DNA of 64,000 nt, from assembly GCA_947503275.1 (NCBI GenBank), contig CANNCZ010000002.1, positions 248,001-312,000 of the forward strand, given 5' to 3'. Shown here piece by piece: positions 9,259 through 17,174 of this stretch; position 1 is the stretch's first letter, and each line of letters begins with the position of its first letter. Under the pieces are notes generated by a model. That model was not told the origin of the DNA. It did no database searches and saw only the letters and a program-made list of their open reading frames with translations. Origin of the DNA: an uncultured Erythrobacter sp. Lineage in GTDB: Bacteria; Pseudomonadota; Alphaproteobacteria; Sphingomonadales; Sphingomonadaceae. Made by a program: the position numbers and the translations under genes.

Positions 9259-9332
9259 TGGAGGCCCGAGCCGGAATCGAACCGGCGTGCGAGGATTTGC
9301 AGTCCCCTACGTCACCACTCCGCCATCGGGCC
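9259..9332 (-). tRNA. tRNA-Cys(GCA)
   Basis: Minus-strand cloverleaf with acceptor GGCCCGA/TCGGGCC, anticodon loop CTGCAAA giving anticodon GCA, T-arm GCCGG/CCGGC around TTCGATT, and encoded CCA at 9259-9261. It lies 35 bp upstream of tRNA-Thr in the direction of transcription, so the two probably form one transcript. Confidence 0.97.
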
Positions 9333-9492
9333 GAGCCGCTCGAAAATAAGCGGAAGCGGCGCACTAACGATTCGAGACGAGAAAGGCAATGCAGCTTTCG
9401 TATCACTGATACTCAATCTGCATCCTATCCATTGCGCTACCTTACGTCACGTCACTCTGGACCCGGACCGCTCGGTTAGGCAAAAGCCGTTT

Positions 9493-10272
9493 ATGACAAT
9501 AGCCAGCTTGCTTGAGCCCATCACCGGAAAGCCCGGCCCTGCCCGCCTCAATCAGGCCAGCGATTGGATGCAGGGGCGCACGATGTATGGCGGCGCCTCA
9601 GCGCTGATAGCGTTTACAATGGCTCAGCGCGCGTTTCCGGATTTGCCTCCTTTGCGCGGCGCTCAGGTCGGTTTTGTCGCGCCGCTCGGCGAAGAAATCG
9701 AGTTGTCCGCCGAGATCGTGCGTCAGGGGCGCAATGTCACACAGGTCCGCAGTGAGATTCACAGTGACGGCAAAGTGGCCCTTACCGCATTTTGGCTATT
9801 TGCCGCAGAGCGCGAACCCAACGCTGTTCGCCCTGCAAACGCGTTAGAGAACTGGCCCGGCGCTCCGCAAGACAATGCAGCTGCGATGCAGGGACAAGGG
9901 CCCAGCTTCATTCAGAACAACTTCGACATTCGCTTTGGCCAATCAAAAGACGAGGATCACGGGGCGACGATACGCCGCTGGGCACGGCTGACCGAAGATC
10001 ATGATCTTGATCCGGTCAGCAAGCTTGTCCTGATGGGCGATGTTATGCCGCCTGGCGCAATGCGGATCATGCAGCGCATGGGCCCAATCAGTTCGATCAA
10101 TTGGTCGTTCAACGTGCTGGATACCGAAACCCAGTCAAAAGACGGATGGTACTTGGCCGAAAATGCCAGCCAGCATGCGGATAGCGGCTATTCTTCAGAA
10201 CGATTGCGGATGTGGGACATTGAGGGCCGCCAAGTGATTGACGGCCTGCAATGTGTCGCAGTTTTTGGGTGA
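9493..10272 (+). CDS. Acyl-CoA thioesterase family protein (double hotdog)
   Basis: 259 aa. The start ATG at 9493 gives MTIASLLEPITG; the upstream in-frame extension runs through the tRNA-Cys gene and is rejected. Repeated hotdog-like halves include MYGGASALIAF near the N-terminus and the tail segment WYLAENASQHADSGYSS, as in TesB-like/4HBT_3 proteins. Likely hydrolyses an acyl-CoA in lipid turnover. Convergent with a crotonase, only 7 bp between stops, which loosely suggests a shared fatty-acid context. Exact substrate unknown. Confidence 0.8.
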   Translation: MTIASLLEPITGKPGPARLNQASDWMQGRTMYGGASALIAFTMAQRAFPDLPPLRGAQVGFVAPLGEEIELSAEIVRQGRNVTQVRSEIHSDGKVALTAFWLFAAEREPNAVRPANALENWPGAPQDNAAAMQGQGPSFIQNNFDIRFGQSKDEDHGATIRRWARLTEDHDLDPVSKLVLMGDVMPPGAMRIMQRMGPISSINWSFNVLDTETQSKDGWYLAENASQHADSGYSSERLRMWDIEGRQVIDGLQCVAVFG

Positions 10273-10279
10273 TCAGCCC

Positions 10280-11098
10280 TTAGACGTCTTCGAATTTTGG
10301 CGCGCGTTTCTGCATCCCAGCCATCACCGCTTCCATCTGATTTTGCGTGCGCATAATCGCGTGTTGCTCAATGCTCTCTTCAAGCAAAATCGCATCCGTA
10401 TCACGATCCAGCATTCCCGCTTGCAAACGTTTTGCCGCGCGGATCGCGTGAGGATTGCGGTTGGCAATATCCTCAGCAATCGCTGTGGCCCGGGCAAGGG
10501 GATCTTCATCGACATAGGTCGCAAGGCCAAGGCTGTGCGCCTCTTCGCCAGAGAATTGGCGGTTGGTGTAAACCAGTTCGCGCAGCACATCGTCGCGCAC
10601 CAATCCGCGCCACAATGCATAGCCACCCATGTCAGGCACCAGCCCCCATTTCAGCTCCATAATCGCCATGCGCGTCTCTGGATGGGCAATGCGGATATCA
10701 GCCCCGCTTGCGATTTGCAGCCCGCCACCAAAGCACACGCCGTGGACGGCCGCGATCACGGGCACGGGAAGCTTACGCCAAAGCATTGCGACCTGCTGAA
10801 ACTTGTTTGAGTTGCCATATGTGCGCTCTGTAAGATCAGGCTCATCGTCGCTTGGCGTGCGGCCAAAGCTGGACGTATCGAGCCCTGCGCAAAATGAGCG
10901 ACCTTCAGCTGACAGAACGACCACCCGCAAACCCTCAAGGGAATGCAGTATTCGACCTGCCTCAATGATTTGCGTGAACATTTCTGGATCAAGCGCATTC
11001 ATCTTGTCGCCGCGGGTCAGGCGGACCTGCGCAACGCCGTTTTCGCGCAATTCGATGGAGACGCGATCATTAGCGGGCATTGGATGAGTGACTGACAT
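10280..11098 (-). CDS. Enoyl-CoA hydratase/isomerase (crotonase) family protein
   Basis: 272 aa. Crotonase fold with the first oxyanion-hole region GRSFCAGLD and the second, VHGVCFGGGLQIA. The downstream helix ADIRIAHPETRMAIMELKWG is typical of the family. The usual catalytic Glu of classical ECH is not at its expected spot, so it may be a specialised hydratase or isomerase rather than the beta-oxidation enzyme. Start supported by AAAGGA 5 nt upstream. No operon partner is evident. Confidence 0.88.
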   Translation of the reverse strand: MSVTHPMPANDRVSIELRENGVAQVRLTRGDKMNALDPEMFTQIIEAGRILHSLEGLRVVVLSAEGRSFCAGLDTSSFGRTPSDDEPDLTERTYGNSNKFQQVAMLWRKLPVPVIAAVHGVCFGGGLQIASGADIRIAHPETRMAIMELKWGLVPDMGGYALWRGLVRDDVLRELVYTNRQFSGEEAHSLGLATYVDEDPLARATAIAEDIANRNPHAIRAAKRLQAGMLDRDTDAILLEESIEQHAIMRTQNQMEAVMAGMQKRAPKFEDV

Positions 11099-11224
11099 GG
11101 TGTTCCTTTACCTGTGTTTGGCTTTTGCCAAAACTGGCCGAAGGAAAGCGTTGAGTCCAGTGTCTATCCCACCATTCCGAGGCGGCAGGCGAAATGGCTG
11201 GACGGCGCGTATCCAAACGCGCTG

Positions 11225-11614
11225 TCAGGCTTCGCGATCGAGCATAAAGCCGCTTGGGTCCTGAGGCGCGTCGAGGAAGTAACCACCTTCGGGATCAGTT
11301 GCGAGAATTCCGGATAGGCCGAACGGTGCCAATTTGCTGCGCACCCGTGCGACATGCACAGCGACACTGTTGGTGTGGGGCTCAAAATCAATCCGCCACA
11401 CATCCAGCAACAATTGCTTGCGGGTCATGCGCTCACCCGGCTGCTCCGCCAAGCGCCAGAGTAACTCAAATTCGCGCGGATGAAAGCCCACCCATCGGTC
11501 ATCCACTCGGCCATCTCGGTGAAACAGATCCAACGTAACATCGCCAGCCTCCCGAAAGCGCGGGATCAGCGTGTCATCTTCGGGAAAATGGTGACTTACC
11601 GCTATTGAGTTCAT
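11225..11614 (-). CDS. Stand-alone OmpR/PhoB-type winged-helix DNA-binding protein
   Basis: 129 aa. Residues about 25-115 match the C-terminal effector domain of OmpR-type regulators: a beta-hairpin, then FHPREFELLWRL, a recognition-helix region VAVHVARVRSKL and the wing ending GGYFLDAP. There is no receiver domain, so it is not a classical response regulator. The start overlaps the stop of the RadC-like gene by 4 bp, making it the last gene of a five-gene minus-strand run. Confidence 0.8.
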   Translation of the reverse strand: MNSIAVSHHFPEDDTLIPRFREAGDVTLDLFHRDGRVDDRWVGFHPREFELLWRLAEQPGERMTRKQLLLDVWRIDFEPHTNSVAVHVARVRSKLAPFGLSGILATDPEGGYFLDAPQDPSGFMLDREA

Positions 11615-12030
11615 AGTTTGCCCCCTGCGCGCATCGAATAGACGGCATCTTGCGTGAAAATGAGATGATCTAGCAGCGCAATATCCAGCGCCTTTGCCAC
11701 CTTTTTTAAGCGGCTGGTCGCCTCGATATCACGCTGGCTGGGTCGACACTGGCCAGACGGATGATTGTGAGCGAGCAACAGGCCATTGGCATCAAGCACC
11801 AGCGCCTTGCCGAGCACCTGTCGCATTCGGACGGTAAGGCTGCCTGACCCACCATGCCCCAGAGGCGCGCTCTCGATAAACGAGTGGTCTTGATCAAGGA
11901 AAACAGCGTGAAACCGCTCAGAGCGATCACCGGGCTGAATGACCATCTCACGCAAGAAATCGACCATCGCCATATCTCTGACGCTGCTCCCGACTGGCCG
12001 AATGGCGCTCGATATGCTTGGAGCGTTCAT
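11611..12030 (-). CDS. Short RadC-like JAB/MPN domain protein
   Basis: 139 aa from the ATG that overlaps the upstream stop (ATGA at 12027-12030); a slightly earlier start at 12048 is possible. The JAMM-type motif LLLAHNHPSGQCRPSQRD carries the metal-binding His pair and distal Asp. It contains only the MPN domain; the N-terminal helix-hairpin-helix region of full RadC (about 220 aa) is missing. Enzymatic role unknown, as for RadC generally. Embedded in a regulator-rich operon rather than next to DNA-repair or mobile genes. Confidence 0.85.
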   Translation of the reverse strand: MNAPSISSAIRPVGSSVRDMAMVDFLREMVIQPGDRSERFHAVFLDQDHSFIESAPLGHGGSGSLTVRMRQVLGKALVLDANGLLLAHNHPSGQCRPSQRDIEATSRLKKVAKALDIALLDHLIFTQDAVYSMRAGGKL

Positions 12031-12596
12031 TTCAACTCGTCCCGCCAAGTATTCCGGACGTTATTGAATGCTGATGCAAACAGCTTCGGGCCGTCCGAAG
12101 GTGATTTTGGTACCGGGCGATTCTTCACCGTTCTCCAGTCCCGATAAGGCCCATACTTCCGCTTGCGCAGGATGTGCCGTGTAAGGCCGATGCCCAGGAA
12201 GATCAGTTGAAACCAGCCCGGCGCAACGACCATCACAGTGTAGCCAATTGGTGAAATGGACTCAGCAAGGCCGCGTGCCACATGCGCCGACATCGCCAAG
12301 ATCTGCATCGCTGCGATCCAAAGCGTGTAATTCCGATTGGCATATAGGGCGATGCCTATCCAAAAAACTCCGGCGACAATGTCAGTAGATGCCAAAAAAA
12401 CATCCACTTCCAAGAGTTGCCGCGAGTCTTCCCAGAAATAGCTTTTGACCCTTACAGCGACTTCGAAACAAATCAGCCAAGTCGCTGCAACCGCTCGCTC
12501 CGGCCACCCTCCCCAAATAAAGGCGACAAGTATCAGTACGAAAGCCAACACATCTTGGATATCGGACCGATAGTCAGAGGCGAGCAGTTCCAGCAT
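12027..12596 (-). CDS. Conserved multi-pass membrane protein
   Basis: 189 aa with about four to five hydrophobic helices (near residues 15-45, 65-85, 90-110 and 118-140) and a basic cytosolic C-terminal tail beginning about residue 140 (RHILRKRKYG). I recognise no named family. It starts 10 bp after the preceding small protein and its stop overlaps the RadC-like start, so it is firmly part of the operon. One Cys and several Trp residues lie in or near the membrane segments. Confidence 0.7.
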   Translation of the reverse strand: MLELLASDYRSDIQDVLAFVLILVAFIWGGWPERAVAATWLICFEVAVRVKSYFWEDSRQLLEVDVFLASTDIVAGVFWIGIALYANRNYTLWIAAMQILAMSAHVARGLAESISPIGYTVMVVAPGWFQLIFLGIGLTRHILRKRKYGPYRDWRTVKNRPVPKSPSDGPKLFASAFNNVRNTWRDELK

Positions 12597-12606
12597 ACAA
12601 AAACGC

Positions 12607-12957
12607 TTAGCCAGCGCTCGCGACGACAGCGGTCTCTTGTGGGCCCGTGGTTACTGCGGCCTCAGGAATGTTTGTTGGGTCGCCCGCATCCCCGGCCATA
12701 TTTTCCCGCGCAACTTTGCTCATCTCATCATGAACACGAAGCAAGCTCGTCGACATCGCAATCGCTTGGTCTTCAGCCTGGTTGAGGCGCATCAAAGCGC
12801 GCTGGCCAGTGTGGACTTCAACTGCAGGGTTTTGACGCGCGGCAAGCATGGCCTGTTTCAAGCGCGCAAAAGCAATCATCGACTCATCAGCAAGCGCTTC
12901 GGCTTCGCGGATTAATTTTTTGAGGTTTTGAGCATCATTGAGCATACGATCGGTCAT
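12607..12957 (-). CDS. Small helical hypothetical protein
   Basis: 116 aa, soluble, with heptad-like helices over residues 1-90 (Leu/Ala/Met-rich) and a Pro/Thr/Ala-rich tail. No family recognised. Start supported by GGAG 8 nt upstream. Second gene of the operon, 33 bp after the membrane-anchored HTH protein. Confidence 0.65.
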   Translation of the reverse strand: MTDRMLNDAQNLKKLIREAEALADESMIAFARLKQAMLAARQNPAVEVHTGQRALMRLNQAEDQAIAMSTSLLRVHDEMSKVARENMAGDAGDPTNIPEAAVTTGPQETAVVASAG

Positions 12958-12990
12958 TTTAAGGTCTCCGTAGGTCCTCTCTCTACTCGC

Positions 12991-13590
12991 TTAAGAGAAC
13001 CCTTTTTCGTCCACCGAGACGGTTGCGCGTCCATCCAGTGCCTCGCTGATCGTAACCGCCGCTGTGACGGTCAGGACCACGGCAGCTAAAAAGCCAAACG
13101 CGATCCCCATGATAGCCGCGAGGCGAAACCAGACAGCGTGTTCACCGTCGAGCACTCGGGGCACCACCCGGGGTTCTCCAGGACGCAACCAAGGCGCCTG
13201 CTCCTCCAAGGGGAGAACGTCACTCATGACGAGCTCTCCCGGATCGGTGCTGTCCGACTGATCGCCGATCACGACCCTTTCGGGCAGCTGATTTTTACTG
13301 AATGAAGTTTCGCTATAGCCCTTTAGATCTTCGTTAAGCCGTTCTGAATCAACACTTTTCCGACCTTCACTTGATGTTTCCTCTAGCCCCACATCAATGC
13401 GATGAAGCTCCACGAGATCGCTCAGACTTTCGGCCTCATAGATATCCTTAAGGGCACGAATATGCTGATTGATACGCGTCTCCGACACGCCAAGCTCTTG
13501 GGCGATGACCTTAATCGGTACCCGGCGATCGATTCGTTCGATCACTGCCCGCTGTCTATCAGTTAATGGTCGTGAAGCTGCGGAAGACAT
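12991..13590 (-). CDS. Membrane-anchored LuxR-type HTH regulator
   Basis: 199 aa. Residues about 5-65 form a GerE/LuxR-type helix-turn-helix (PLTDRQRAVIERI, then VIAQELGVSETRINQHIRAL). This is followed by an acidic, disordered linker and a single membrane helix at about 150-175 (FRLAAIMGIAFGFLAAVVLT) close to the C-terminus. This topology puts DNA binding in the cytosol and a short tail outside. I choose the ATG with GGAGG 5 nt upstream; an ATG four codons earlier is also possible. First gene of the five-gene run, so it may control its own operon. Confidence 0.8.
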   Translation of the reverse strand: MSSAASRPLTDRQRAVIERIDRRVPIKVIAQELGVSETRINQHIRALKDIYEAESLSDLVELHRIDVGLEETSSEGRKSVDSERLNEDLKGYSETSFSKNQLPERVVIGDQSDSTDPGELVMSDVLPLEEQAPWLRPGEPRVVPRVLDGEHAVWFRLAAIMGIAFGFLAAVVLTVTAAVTISEALDGRATVSVDEKGFS

Positions 13591-13689
13591 TGGATCCTCC
13601 ATCTCCTAGTCAGTTGCCCTTATTAATGCACTTAACGTAAGTTTGCTCCGTGTTTTGCACAATAATCCGAAACTAAATTGTAAACTAAC

Positions 13690-14889
13690 TCAGGCTGCGG
13701 AACTGTTTACACCCTTAGATGACAGATAACGCTTGATATTTCGGGCTGCTTGACGAAGTCTCTGCTCATTCTCAACCATAGCAATCCGAACAAACCCTTC
13801 GCCTTCTTCGCCATAACCCACTCCGGGAGCCACTGCGACTTGCGCTTCAGTCAGCAATTGCTTGGAGAATTCAAGACTACCCATTTCCGCCAGAGCAGGT
13901 GGAAGTGGAGCCCAAGCAAACATCGAAGCGGCGGGAGAGGGAATGTCCCAGCCTGCCCTGCCGAATGCCTCGACCATTACGTCGCGCCGTTTTTGGTAAA
14001 GTTGGCGGTTGCTTTCAACGATGTCCTGGGGGCCGTTAAGCGCAGCGCAGGCCGCGGCTTGAATCGGCGTAAATGCGCCGTAATCCAGATAGGATTTAAC
14101 CCGTGTCAGCGCAGCAATCAGGTGCTTGTTGCCCACGGCAAAGCCCATCCGCCAGCCGGCCATGGAATAGGTTTTGCTCATGCTGGTGAACTCAACTGCG
14201 ACATCCTTGGCGCCCTTAACCTGCATGATCGAAGGGGTTGGGTTGCCGTCATAATACAGCTCTGAATAGGCAAGGTCGGACAGGACCCACACCTTGTTCT
14301 CTCGCGCCCAGGCGACGAGGCGCTCGTAAAATGCGAGATCGACCGTTTCTGCGGTGGGGTTGGATGGATAACTCACCACCAGCACGCTGGGCCGGGGGAC
14401 AGTAAAGTTCATCGCGCTCTCAAGTGAACGCCAATAATCCTCGTTCGGGGTCGTTGGGACCGCGCGGATGGTAGCCCCGGCAATGATAAAGCCGAACGTG
14501 TGGATCGGGTAGGATGGGTTAGGCGCCAAAACCACATCGCCGGGCGCTGTGATTGCATTAGCGAGGCTCCCCAGCCCCTCCTTTGATCCCATCGTCACGA
14601 CGACCTCTGTTTCAGGATCAAGATCAACGCCAAAACGGCGCTCATAGTAGTTCGATTGAGCACGGCGCAGGCCCGGAATTCCCTTGGACTGAGAATAGCC
14701 GTGCGCATCAGGCTTAGCCGCAACTTCGCACAACTTGTCGATCACATGCTGTGGAGGCGGTTGATCGGGGTTGCCCATGCCCAGATCAATGATGTCTTCA
14801 CCAGACTGACGCGCCGCGTGCCGCATCGCATTGACCTCTGCAATGACATAAGGCGGCAGTCGCTTCATCCGGTAAAATTGTTCGTCCAT
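13690..14889 (-). CDS. alaC: Class I/II aminotransferase, AlaC-like
   Basis: 399 aa PLP enzyme. The Schiff-base lysine is in SMSKTYSMAGWRMGF. The phosphate and carboxylate elements include PSYPSNPTAE-like spacing (VVSYPSNPTAET), and the C-terminal Arg is in FVRIAMVENEQRL. The sequence resembles the AlaC glutamate-pyruvate and LL-diaminopimelate aminotransferase group; proteins of this group in alphaproteobacteria are usually annotated alanine transaminase. The start is taken at MDEQFYRM; the ten upstream residues look like leader. Free-standing gene. Confidence 0.85.
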   Translation of the reverse strand: MDEQFYRMKRLPPYVIAEVNAMRHAARQSGEDIIDLGMGNPDQPPPQHVIDKLCEVAAKPDAHGYSQSKGIPGLRRAQSNYYERRFGVDLDPETEVVVTMGSKEGLGSLANAITAPGDVVLAPNPSYPIHTFGFIIAGATIRAVPTTPNEDYWRSLESAMNFTVPRPSVLVVSYPSNPTAETVDLAFYERLVAWARENKVWVLSDLAYSELYYDGNPTPSIMQVKGAKDVAVEFTSMSKTYSMAGWRMGFAVGNKHLIAALTRVKSYLDYGAFTPIQAAACAALNGPQDIVESNRQLYQKRRDVMVEAFGRAGWDIPSPAASMFAWAPLPPALAEMGSLEFSKQLLTEAQVAVAPGVGYGEEGEGFVRIAMVENEQRLRQAARNIKRYLSSKGVNSSAA

Positions 14890-15047
14890 CACGGTCCCAA
14901 GTCCTATTCCCGCACGCAATATATGGCGGGTCCGTGGGCAAGCCTAGGACATTAACAGTCGATGTGGAAACCCGTTTCCGCTAGATGATGGGGACGAGGA
15001 CGAATCTTTTCAGCCCTCGCTCTTAGCGCACGAGGAACATCTCTATC

Positions 15048-17024
15048 ATGGCTCGCAAAAACGACCCCGAAAATGGCCAAGACGCCGGTAGCAGCGCGGG
15101 TAAAGACGCGGGTTTTGATGGTATGGGCGCGCTCACGTCGTTCTTTGACATGCAGGGCAAAGCGATGCGCGATCTGGTAACACAGGCGATGCCCGGCGGT
15201 GGGGATGGGAACGCGGCGACGCAGTCTTTCCCCTCAATCATGCCAGAGGGGATAAAAGCCGGCGACCTTGCCGATTGGGCCAAAGCGAGCGGTGAGTTGC
15301 AGCAGATGTGGCTCGAATTTGTTGCGCACCAAACAAAGTCCGCGGCAGCTAAGGCCACCAGCGGCAAGAATATGCTCGATCCGGCACAATGGCTGATGCT
15401 GTCGCAAAGCATGCTCAAACAATTGCCGTCGAACCCGATTGAGGCACAGACCAAGTTGGCGCAGGAATCGCTCCAATTGTGGCAGGGCGTGCTGGGTCGG
15501 TATGTCAGCAATATTGGCGGTGCAGCGCCGAGTTCGGATGCGAACGCTTTGCCGCGCAAAGACCGACGCTTTGCCGATCCCGCTTGGAGCGAGCACCCCG
15601 CCTTTGCGCTTTTGCATCAAACCTATTTGATGCTGGCCGACTATTTCAAACAAGCAGCTGGATCACTCGACGGACTGGACAGCGAGAAGAAAAAGCAGCT
15701 GCAATTCGCGATCAGCGCTTTGTCAGAAGCGATGAGCCCGAGCAATTTCCTGCTCACCAACCCCGTCGTCATGAAGCGGACCGTTGAAACACGCGGGCAA
15801 AATCTGGTGCGCGGGATGCGGCATCTGATTACCGACCTTAAACGCGGTCAGCTCACCCATACAGACCCTGATGCATTTACCTTGGGCGAAAACCTAGCTG
15901 CCTCACCCGGCAAGGTCGTTTACGAGACGCCGCTGTTCCAATTGCTGCAATACAGCCCATCGACGAAGGACGTTTATGAGGTCCCGCTCGTTATTTTCCC
16001 GCCATGGATCAACCGGTTCTATATTCTCGATCTCACGCCGAAGAAGAGCTTTATCAAATGGGCGGTCGATCAAGGGCTCACTGTCTTTGTGGTCAGTTGG
16101 AAGTCAGCTGATGAGAGCATGCGTGATGTTGTGTGGGACGACTATATCCGCTCACAGATTGATGCGATTGATCAGGTCCGCGAGCGGCTTAAAGTCAAAG
16201 ATGTACACGCCATCGGCTATTGCGTTGCCGGAACGACGCTAGCAGCGACATTGGCAATACTTGCGAAGCGCGATGAGGCTCACAAGGTCAAAAGCGCGAC
16301 ATTCTTCACAGCGCAGGTCGATTTTGAACGCAGTGGCGATCTGAAGAACTTTATCGACGAAGGCCAGTTGGAGATGATCGGCAAGCTGTCGCCGGGAGGG
16401 TATCTCGATGGGCGATACCTCGCCGCGGCATTCAACGCACTGCGCGGCAAGGATCTGATCTGGAACTATGTCGTCAACAACTACCTGTTGGGTGAGGATT
16501 ACCCGGCGTTCGATCTGCTGCATTGGAATGGCGACGTCACAAACCTACCGTCAAAATGGCACGATGATTATCTGCGCGACCTTTATCGCGATAACAAATT
16601 GGTTGTTCCCGATGCACTCGAAGCGGATGGCACGGCGATCGATTTGACCAAGGTCGAGACCCCGGCCTTCGTGCAGGCTGGGCGCGAGGATCACATTGCA
16701 CCGGCGGAAAGCGTGTGGCGGGTCACCGATCACTTTGCCGGACCGTTGGAATTTCTGCTCGCCGGGTCAGGTCATATTGCAGGCGTAGTCAATCCACCCG
16801 CCTCGAACAAATACCAATATTGGGTCGGTGACAGCAAAGCCGCTTCCCTAAAGGACTACATCGAAGGTGCCGAGGAGCATCCCGGCAGTTGGTGGCCCCA
16901 TTGGTTGGGCTGGCTTGAACAACAAAGCGCAAAGCGCGTGCCTGCGACCGGTAAGCGCAAGCCCGGTGGTCGCGGTGACAAAGTGCTGGATGATGCCCCA
17001 GGTAGCTATGTGAAGACGCGTTAG
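15048..17024 (+). CDS. phaC: Class I poly(3-hydroxyalkanoate) synthase
   Basis: 658 aa, the usual size for class I PhaC with a somewhat extended N-terminus. The catalytic triad is visible: Cys392 in the lipase-like box GYCVAGT, Asp in GREDHIAP and His in GSGHIAGV. Polymerises hydroxyacyl-CoA on the granule surface. A GAGGA Shine-Dalgarno lies 10 nt before ATG. The phasin gene follows after 150 bp with its own promoter-like region. No phaA or phaB is nearby. Confidence 0.96.
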   Translation: MARKNDPENGQDAGSSAGKDAGFDGMGALTSFFDMQGKAMRDLVTQAMPGGGDGNAATQSFPSIMPEGIKAGDLADWAKASGELQQMWLEFVAHQTKSAAAKATSGKNMLDPAQWLMLSQSMLKQLPSNPIEAQTKLAQESLQLWQGVLGRYVSNIGGAAPSSDANALPRKDRRFADPAWSEHPAFALLHQTYLMLADYFKQAAGSLDGLDSEKKKQLQFAISALSEAMSPSNFLLTNPVVMKRTVETRGQNLVRGMRHLITDLKRGQLTHTDPDAFTLGENLAASPGKVVYETPLFQLLQYSPSTKDVYEVPLVIFPPWINRFYILDLTPKKSFIKWAVDQGLTVFVVSWKSADESMRDVVWDDYIRSQIDAIDQVRERLKVKDVHAIGYCVAGTTLAATLAILAKRDEAHKVKSATFFTAQVDFERSGDLKNFIDEGQLEMIGKLSPGGYLDGRYLAAAFNALRGKDLIWNYVVNNYLLGEDYPAFDLLHWNGDVTNLPSKWHDDYLRDLYRDNKLVVPDALEADGTAIDLTKVETPAFVQAGREDHIAPAESVWRVTDHFAGPLEFLLAGSGHIAGVVNPPASNKYQYWVGDSKAASLKDYIEGAEEHPGSWWPHWLGWLEQQSAKRVPATGKRKPGGRGDKVLDDAPGSYVKTR

Positions 17025-17098
17025 CTGGTGCAAAAAATTTGAGCTGTAGTCGTGAAAAAGCTACATAGTTCACTTAAATCAATGCCTTAAGTCTATTA

Positions 17099-17158
17099 TT
17101 GTGCAGCGCACAAAAACCTTGACTTCGCAGTTGCAATCGCTATTTTGTGCAACGCAAC
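17099..17158 (+). promoter_or_regulatory. Phasin promoter with palindromic operator candidate (PhaR-like)
   Basis: A perfect 6+3+6 palindrome TTGTGC-AGC-GCACAA covers 17099-17113. It is followed by a sigma70-like -35 TTGACT (17119-17124), a 16-bp spacer and a -10 TATTTT (17141-17146). The left half of the palindrome recurs as TTGTGC-AAC-GCAAC at 17145-17158, overlapping the -10. Two related boxes flanking or overlapping a promoter suggest repressor control. TGC-rich palindromes are typical PhaR targets in other alphaproteobacteria, so PhaR is the likely but unproven binder. Confidence 0.6.
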
Positions 17159-17174
17159 ATGAAGCGAGGTTATT

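Noticed and set aside
9148..9332. Protein-coding frames crossing the two tRNA genes
   Set aside because: Both strands are explained by clear cloverleaf tRNAs with encoded CCA; the overlapping frames have no homology pattern.
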